From assembly GCA_029263035.1 (NCBI GenBank), contig JAJCYF010000241.1, positions 1 to 18,179 on the forward strand: 18,179 bases of DNA, given 5' to 3'. Made by a program: the position numbers and the translations under genes. This document shows positions 14,341-18,179 of this stretch, in pieces. This stretch comes from Actinomycetes bacterium. GTDB lineage: Bacteria > Actinomycetota > CADDZG01 > JAHWKV01. The stretch's first letter is position 1; the number at the start of each line of letters is the position of its first letter. Under the pieces are notes generated by a model. That model saw only the letters and a program-made list of their open reading frames with translations, ran no database searches and had not been told where the DNA came from.

Positions 14341-15069
14341 CTAAGACCTCCCGGAGACCTTGGTTCCCACCGGCTCGCCGTTGACCACCCGCTTGATGTT
14401 CCCGTCCTTGTTCAGGTCGAAGACCACAATGGGCATCTTATTGTCCATACACAGGGAGATGGCGGTGGCATCCATGACCCTGAGGCCCCGGTTGAGCACC
14501 TCGATGTACTCCAGGGATTCGATGCGCTTGGCGTCGGGGTTGAGCACCGGGTCGGAGTCGTAGACCCCGTCGACCTTGGTTCCCTTGAGCAGCGCCTCGG
14601 CGCCGATCTCCAGTGCCCGGACGGACGCAGCGGTGTCGGTGGTGAAGTACGGGTTCCCGGTGCCGCCGACGAAGATCACGATCATGCCGCGCTCCAGATG
14701 CCGAAGTGCCCGGCCGCGGATGAACGGCTCGGCTACCTCCTGCATCCAGATGGCGCTCATCACCCGGCACTCGGCGCCCACCTGCCCCAGAGCGTCCGCC
14801 AGGGCCAGTCCGTTGAGCACCGTTGCCAGCATGCCCATGTAGTCGGCCCGGGCCCGCTCCATGCCCATTGCAGCCGCCTGAGAGCCGCGGAATATGTTCC
14901 CTCCGCCCACAACCACCGCAACCTCAACGCCCGAGCTCTGGACCTCGGCCAGCTGCTTGGCCAGCGAGGTGACGATGGTGGCGTCGATCCCGAACCCCTG
15001 CTCGGGGTCGGCAAAGGCTTCTCCGGAAAGCTTGAGAAGAACCCGCTTGTAACCGGGTTCCTCCGCCAC
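14341..15069 (-). CDS. pyrH: UMP kinase
   Basis: Phosphorylates UMP to UDP with ATP in pyrimidine nucleotide synthesis; a hexameric amino-acid-kinase-fold enzyme unrelated to eukaryotic UMP/CMP kinases. At 242 residues it is typical. The motifs are KLSGE (13-17), VVGGGNIFRG (53-62), DYMGMLATVLN (77-87), FVGGTGNPYFTTDTAA (133-148) and TKVDGVYDSDP (164-174). The start is GTG 15069, two bases after the tsf TAG, and the 3' end is three bases from frr. Such tight spacing indicates one polycistronic message with translational coupling. Confidence 0.96.
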   Translation of the reverse strand: MAEEPGYKRVLLKLSGEAFADPEQGFGIDATIVTSLAKQLAEVQSSGVEVAVVVGGGNIFRGSQAAAMGMERARADYMGMLATVLNGLALADALGQVGAECRVMSAIWMQEVAEPFIRGRALRHLERGMIVIFVGGTGNPYFTTDTAASVRALEIGAEALLKGTKVDGVYDSDPVLNPDAKRIESLEYIEVLNRGLRVMDATAISLCMDNKMPIVVFDLNKDGNIKRVVNGEPVGTKVSGRS

Positions 15070-15071
15070 CT

Positions 15072-15692
15072 CTATTCGCCTACCGCGAAGCGGGCGAAGC
15101 GACGGATACCGATGTTCTCCTTGACCGCTGCGGCGTAGTCCGTGATCAGGTCGCCGACGGTCTTCTTGCCGGTCTCGTCCTTAACGAACTTCTGTTCCAG
15201 CAGGACACCGCCCCGGTCGGAGAGCAGGGCGTTGAGCTTGCCCTCGATGATTTTGGCCTGAATGTTCTCCGGCTTGCCCTTGAGCTGATCCGACTCTTTG
15301 AAGATGGCGGTTTCACGCTCGATGAAGTCGGCCGGAACGTCGCTCCGGCTGACCCACTTCGGGTCCATCGCCGCAACGTGCATGGCGATGCTGCGGGCAA
15401 GCTCTTTGAACTCCGCGGTCTTGGCCACAAAGTCCGTCTCGCTGTTCAGCTCGAGCAGCACACCCTTTTTGGGCGGCAGCTCGGGGTCCAGCTGGTGGAT
15501 GTAATGGGCGATGGTTCCCTCTTTCGCCACCCGGCTGGCGCGCTTCTCGATGCCGGCCAGACCCCACTTCTTCAGCAGGTCCTTGGCGGCTTCGACATCG
15601 CCGTTGGTTTCCGAAAGGGCGCGCTTGCAGTCCATCATGCCGGCGCCGGTTATGTCCCTCAGTGCTTTTACATCTGCTGCTGTAATGCTCAC
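15072..15692 (-). CDS. tsf: elongation factor Ts
   Basis: Nucleotide exchange factor that regenerates EF-Tu-GTP. The UBA-like N-terminus contains LRDITGAGMMDCKRAL (11-26), followed by the conserved G-D-V-E-A-A segment, and TDFV (86-89) is the core contact to EF-Tu. With 206 residues it is the short form lacking the coiled-coil subdomain of the roughly 280-residue E. coli protein. The start is GTG and overlaps the rpsB TGA as GTGA, so translation is coupled to uS2. This gives near-continuous coding from rpsB to pyrH. Confidence 0.95.
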   Translation of the reverse strand: MSITAADVKALRDITGAGMMDCKRALSETNGDVEAAKDLLKKWGLAGIEKRASRVAKEGTIAHYIHQLDPELPPKKGVLLELNSETDFVAKTAEFKELARSIAMHVAAMDPKWVSRSDVPADFIERETAIFKESDQLKGKPENIQAKIIEGKLNALLSDRGGVLLEQKFVKDETGKKTVGDLITDYAAAVKENIGIRRFARFAVGE

Positions 15693-16738
15693 CTGTGCTT
15701 GACCTCGTCTTCGTCTTTGTACTTCGCCTTTAGCTCTTCTTCGATGTCCTCACCCGGAAGGGGCGTGTCATCGAGCAGGCGCTGGAATGGGTCGGCCTCC
15801 GGTTCGGCCTCCTCTGCTGCGGCCGGTGCCTCGGCAGCCGCCGGCGGCGCTTCGGGAGCCGGTGCCGGTGCGGGTGCCTTTGCAGATTTTGCAGGCTTGG
15901 CCGCATCGGGCGGCGCTGCGACCTTGGCCTTCTTGGTCTGGGTCTCCTGCTGGGCCAGCATGATCTCCCACTCGGCAGGCGGCTCTTCGCTGCCTGCGGT
16001 CAGGGTGACGCTGGATGCCGCAGCCGCCTCGGCGGCTGCGATGACCTCCGGCGGTCGGGCCGACATGCCGGCGGCGATGGCATCTGCCACCACGCGGGTC
16101 AGCAGCGATCCGGAGCGGATTGCGTCGTCGTTGCCCGGGATCACATAGTCCACGTCATCGGGATCGCAGTTGGTGTCGACGATCGCGATGATCGGCAGGC
16201 CCAGCTTGCGGGCCTCACGAACCGCGATGTCCTCCTTGCGGGTGTCGACGATGAACACTGCATCGGGACGGCGATTGAGGTCCCGGATGCCGTCGAGGTT
16301 CTTCTGGAGCTTCTCCAGCTCTTTGCGAAGAACCAGCGCCTCCTTCTTCGGGATCTCGTCGAAGATTCCCTGGGCCTCCTGCGACTCGAGCTCACGCATG
16401 CGGAGAATCCGCTTGTGGATGGTCTGGAAGTTGGTGAGCATGCCGCCGAGCCAGCGGTAGTTGACGTAGGGCATGTTCACGCGCTTCGCCTCTTCGGCGA
16501 CGGAGTCTGCAATCTGCTTCTTGGTGCCCACGAACAGGACGATGCCGCCGCCCTGGACCAGCTTATTGCAGTACTCATAAGCGGCTTCGATGCCGGTCAT
16601 GGTCTTCAGCAGATCGATGATGTATATCCCGTTGCGCTCGGCAAAGATGAAACGGCGCATTTTGGGATTCCACCTACGGGTCTGGTGTCCGAAGTGGACT
16701 CCAGCCTCGAGCAGTTGCTTTAGTGAAACGACGGCCAT
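15689..16738 (-). CDS. rpsB: 30S ribosomal protein uS2 with long C-terminal tail
   Basis: Small-subunit protein at the head-body junction. Residues 1-about 228 carry the uS2 signatures: LLEAGVHFGHQTRRWNPKM (9-27), YVNYRWLGGMLTNF (91-104), and IVDTNCDPDDVDYVIPGNDD (186-205). After the core comes an extension of about 120 residues, making 349 in all. It has an Ala-rich helix (230-245), a low-complexity Ala/Pro/Lys stretch (268-310), and an acidic end (311-349) containing D-P-F-Q-R-L-L-D-D. The start is ATG 16738, with AAAGGAGA four bases upstream; the longer frame back to 16843 lacks family homology. The 3' end overlaps tsf by four bases. Confidence 0.95.
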   Translation of the reverse strand: MAVVSLKQLLEAGVHFGHQTRRWNPKMRRFIFAERNGIYIIDLLKTMTGIEAAYEYCNKLVQGGGIVLFVGTKKQIADSVAEEAKRVNMPYVNYRWLGGMLTNFQTIHKRILRMRELESQEAQGIFDEIPKKEALVLRKELEKLQKNLDGIRDLNRRPDAVFIVDTRKEDIAVREARKLGLPIIAIVDTNCDPDDVDYVIPGNDDAIRSGSLLTRVVADAIAAGMSARPPEVIAAAEAAAASSVTLTAGSEEPPAEWEIMLAQQETQTKKAKVAAPPDAAKPAKSAKAPAPAPAPEAPPAAAEAPAAAEEAEPEADPFQRLLDDTPLPGEDIEEELKAKYKDEDEVKHR

Positions 16739-16742
16739 GCCG

Positions 16743-16750
16743 TCTCCTTT
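16743..16750 (-). promoter_or_regulatory. ribosome binding site of rpsB
   Basis: On the minus strand AAAGGAGA lies four bases before ATG 16738, fixing the uS2 start where the conserved MAVVSLKQLLEAG begins. Confidence 0.75.
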
Positions 16751-16850
16751 CGGTTCCCAGGACTGAACACAACAGCCCAAAAAGATTGGTTTGACAAAAG
16801 TGTGTGGCCCCAGCTTATCGCCCGAGCCCCTCCGGTGCCTCACGCGCGGG

Positions 16851-16892
16851 TGTCCGAGCCGCCAGGAATTGTGTTTCTGGGCGCCCCGGACA
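16851..16892 (-). promoter_or_regulatory. imperfect hairpin in the rpsB leader
   Basis: TGTCCG (16851-16856) pairs perfectly with CGGACA (16887-16892). Inside, CGCCAG pairs with CTGGGCG with one bulge, around an AT-rich loop. It is about 110-150 bases upstream of the rpsB ATG. No T-run follows on the rpsB strand, so a terminator is unlikely. A uS2 leader structure is possible but unproven. Confidence 0.4.
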
Positions 16893-16954
16893 TCGTTGCA
16901 AAAAAATAGCTACGGGCGCTCAGGATTCTTAGAAGACGCCGCTCCGCAAGGATA

Positions 16955-17830
16955 TCAGCGTCTGGAGCCCTTGTTGAGCAAAGACCGAAACGTCATGACC
17001 GACTTGGCGTTCATCTGGGAGATCCGGGCCTGCGAAACCCCGACCACCTGAGAAATCTCGGCCAGGCTCAATCCTTCGTAGTAGTACAGGGTGATAGCGG
17101 TTCGCTCCCGCTCCGGCAGGCCGGCGATCGCATTCGCCAGGAACTGCTTCATCTCCTTCTCCTCCACCGAGGCAAGGGGGTCCTCGGCTTTGGTGTCCAC
17201 CAGGGTGTCCACCAGTGACATACCGCTGTCGCCTTTGTCCCCCACCGACATCAGCCGGTCCAAAGACACGAACAAAAGGGTTGAGACCTTGGCGTAGATG
17301 GATCGCAGCTTGCGGACGGTCACTCCCATCTCATCGGCAACCTCTTCATCCGTCGGGCTGCGGCCGAGCTTGTCCTGCAGCTTGCTGAGCGTTTCCTCCA
17401 CCTTGCGTGCCTGGGACCGGACCGAACGGGGGACCCAGTCCAGGGCCCTCAGGTCGTCGATGATCGCTCCCCGGATGCGGGCGGCGGCGTAGGACTCGAA
17501 CTTGAAGCCCCGCTCCGGCTCAAACTTGTTGACCGCCTCCATCAGGCCGAGGATGCCGGCGGAGGCGAGGTCTTCCTGATCCACGTTGTTGGGCAGGCCG
17601 ATTGCCACCCGGGCGGCGACGTACTTGACCAGCGGCGCGTAGTGGACGATCAGCTCGTCGCGTGCCCGTTGGGATCCGGTGGACTTGAACTCAGACCACA
17701 GTTCGTCGACCGGACCGAGGGCCCTGACCAGCGGTGCATCGTCGGTTTCGAGGTCGTCGTCATCGAAGTCGGGATCCACCGACGCCTGCGACGCGCTGCT
17801 GCCGGCAGCAGGCGAAGTCCCCGCGTTCAT
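16955..17830 (-). CDS. whiG: RNA polymerase sigma factor, WhiG/FliA family
   Basis: Alternative group 3 sigma-70 factor. With 291 residues it has an acidic N-terminal lead (DFDDDDLETDD, 21-31) and region 2 from about 59 to 133 (HYAPLVKYVAARVAIGLP, DLASAGILGLMEAVNKFEP, FESYAAARIRGAIIDDLRALDW). Region 3 is about 134-215. Region 4 helix-turn-helix is about 236-285 (LPERERTAITLYYYEGLSLAEI, then VVGVSQARISQM). It matches Streptomyces WhiG closely in order and wording, and lies at the same dprA-rpsB location. There it drives sporulation; in other actinobacteria the family serves motility genes, and which applies here is unknown. I prefer ATG 17830 over TTG 17833 next to it; AAAGG lies just upstream. 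Confidence 0.92.
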   Translation of the reverse strand: MNAGTSPAAGSSASQASVDPDFDDDDLETDDAPLVRALGPVDELWSEFKSTGSQRARDELIVHYAPLVKYVAARVAIGLPNNVDQEDLASAGILGLMEAVNKFEPERGFKFESYAAARIRGAIIDDLRALDWVPRSVRSQARKVEETLSKLQDKLGRSPTDEEVADEMGVTVRKLRSIYAKVSTLLFVSLDRLMSVGDKGDSGMSLVDTLVDTKAEDPLASVEEKEMKQFLANAIAGLPERERTAITLYYYEGLSLAEISQVVGVSQARISQMNAKSVMTFRSLLNKGSRR

Positions 17831-17857
17831 CAACCTTTTGCGCTCATGGGTACTTCG

Positions 17858-17863
17858 AGTATA
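17858..17863 (-). promoter_or_regulatory. -10 element of a whiG promoter
   Basis: On the minus strand TATACT (five of six to TATAAT), preceded by CCTGGC, predicts transcription starting about 17851, a leader of roughly 20 bases before the whiG ATG. No good -35 box is seen at 17-18 bp, so an activator or an extended -10 type may be involved. Confidence 0.45.
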
Positions 17864-17893
17864 GCCAGGAGGGTGGGAGGCCGCCGGAAAACG

Positions 17894-17928
17894 GTGGTGG
17901 ATCCACCACTTTGTGCGGCCGGCCGGCC
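17894..17928. repeat. two palindromes between dprA and whiG
   Basis: GTGGTGGATCCACCAC (17894-17909) is a perfect 16-bp palindrome, and GGCCGGCCGGCC (17917-17928) a perfect 12-bp one, both within 41 bp after the dprA stop. On the minus strand the first can fold as a GTGGTG stem with a GATC loop followed by CGTTTTCC, a weak terminator for dprA. Alternatively it is a protein-binding site about 43-58 bp upstream of the predicted whiG transcript start. Confidence 0.5.
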
Positions 17929-17934
17929 ACCTTT

Positions 17935-18179
17935 TCAGTACTGAAGGGTGGTTGCCGTATTCACCGCCCTGGCGTACCGCCCGCCCGGACGCCGGCCGGC
18001 CAGCGCCGCCATCTCCAGCTTCACGAGCACCGCGGCAGCGCTGGAAACGGGCATGCCTGCACGGCGTGCGATCACGTCGAGCAGCAGCGGCTCGGCTTCG
18101 AGCACCGCCATGACCCGTGCCTCGTCCGGATTCAGCTCGGGCTCGGGCAGGTCGGCGGGCGGACAGCGCAGCATGCCCA
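17935..18179 (-). CDS. dprA: DNA processing protein DprA, C-terminal winged-helix end (partial)
   Basis: Only the last 80 or so codons are in the window; the frame runs off the right edge, so ATG 18174 is probably internal. The visible part is the DprA C-terminal winged-helix domain: a Pro/Glu linker, L-N-P-D-E-A-R-V-M-A-V-L, then PLLLDVIARRAGMPVSSAAA and LVKLEMAALAGRRPGGRYAR, ending soon after with TGA. DprA loads RecA onto incoming single-stranded DNA in transformation, but is kept widely in bacteria without known competence. The neighbourhood dprA-whiG-rpsB matches Streptomyces order. The DNA-binding Rossmann core lies outside the window and cannot be checked. Confidence 0.8.
   Translation of the reverse strand, partial: GMLRCPPADLPEPELNPDEARVMAVLEAEPLLLDVIARRAGMPVSSAAAVLVKLEMAALAGRRPGGRYARAVNTATTLQY

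Larger units (their letters stand above)
16739..16954 (-). other. 216-bp rpsB leader / whiG-rpsB intergenic region
   Basis: No credible gene is seen here. It holds the rpsB ribosome site, a long imperfect inverted repeat at 16851-16892, and a run of seven A at 16900-16906 (T on the transcribed-sense minus strand). I found no convincing -35/-10 pair reading toward rpsB, although a promoter or a uS2 autoregulatory leader would be expected in this position. Confidence 0.5.

Noticed and set aside
13759..15138. 459-codon open frame on the plus strand
   Set aside because: Antisense to frr, pyrH and part of tsf, which have full family motifs. The product is an Asp/Val/Leu/Gly-rich shadow typical of GC-rich antisense frames.
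16739..16843. N-terminal extension of rpsB to 16843
   Set aside because: The 35 extra residues are not part of uS2, whereas ATG 16738 has a strong ribosome site and the family's normal N-terminus.
16934..16963. AGACGC...GCGTCT inverted repeat at the whiG 3' end as a terminator
   Set aside because: Only six base pairs with a long loop, partly inside the whiG coding end, and the T-run on the minus strand is about 30 bases away.
16791..17051. 86-codon plus-strand frame across the whiG-rpsB spacer
   Set aside because: Half lies antisense to whiG; no ribosome site or recognisable protein features.
1..18179. Global reassignment of TGA as a sense codon
   Set aside because: TGA ends at least eight well-placed genes in the window, including those overlapping the next start codon (rpsB, dxr).

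Overview
The window reads as chromosomal DNA of a high-GC Gram-positive bacterium (Actinomycetota), probably a deep or non-model lineage. Third codon positions are strongly G/C. GTG and TTG starts are common. A WhiG/FliA-type sigma gene sits between dprA and rpsB, as in Streptomyces. The core order dprA-whiG-rpsB-tsf-pyrH-frr-cdsA-dxr-rseP-proS (read on the minus strand) is classic for the phylum, but uppS and ispG, often found inside this cluster, are absent. ProS is the short archaeal/eukaryotic-like form. No species can be named from the sequence alone.

Layout. 1-1573 (+): fabF (5' end outside the window) and acpS, for fatty-acid synthesis. 1601-9082: an accessory stretch. It holds a secreted 1000-residue protein (YVTN-like propeller plus a seven-blade RCC1 propeller, -), a divergent TSUP/TauE-type permease (+), a cytochrome P450 (-), a divergent long TetR-type regulator (+), a PPOX-fold flavoprotein (-) and a small PLDc_N-type membrane protein (-). 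9128-18179 (-): the housekeeping run proS, rseP, dxr, cdsA, frr, pyrH, tsf, rpsB, whiG and the 3' end of dprA, with short gaps or overlaps from rpsB to proS. No tRNA, rRNA, CRISPR array or transposon was seen.

How the genes fit together. The minus-strand core couples translation (uS2, EF-Ts, RRF, ProRS), UTP supply (UMP kinase), phospholipid and isoprenoid precursors (CdsA, Dxr) and intramembrane proteolysis (RseP). The P450 and the TetR regulator share an 81-bp divergent promoter region carrying a perfect GACCAT-CTGA-ATGGTC operator. The permease and the propeller protein share another divergent region, with an 8-bp-arm inverted repeat over the apparent -10 and start codon.

Most notable: cdsA is a clean single-frame gene interrupted by an in-frame TGA at codon 64, with coding-like sequence on both sides and a perfect GC hairpin 18 nt downstream of the TGA. 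TGA ends at least eight other genes here, so it is not globally reassigned. Second is the regulator, whose extra C-terminal half resembles a redoxin fold that has lost its CxxC. Third is a P450 with Gln in place of the usual I-helix acid. I did not find an unmistakable new multi-gene system; the best candidates are these local oddities.
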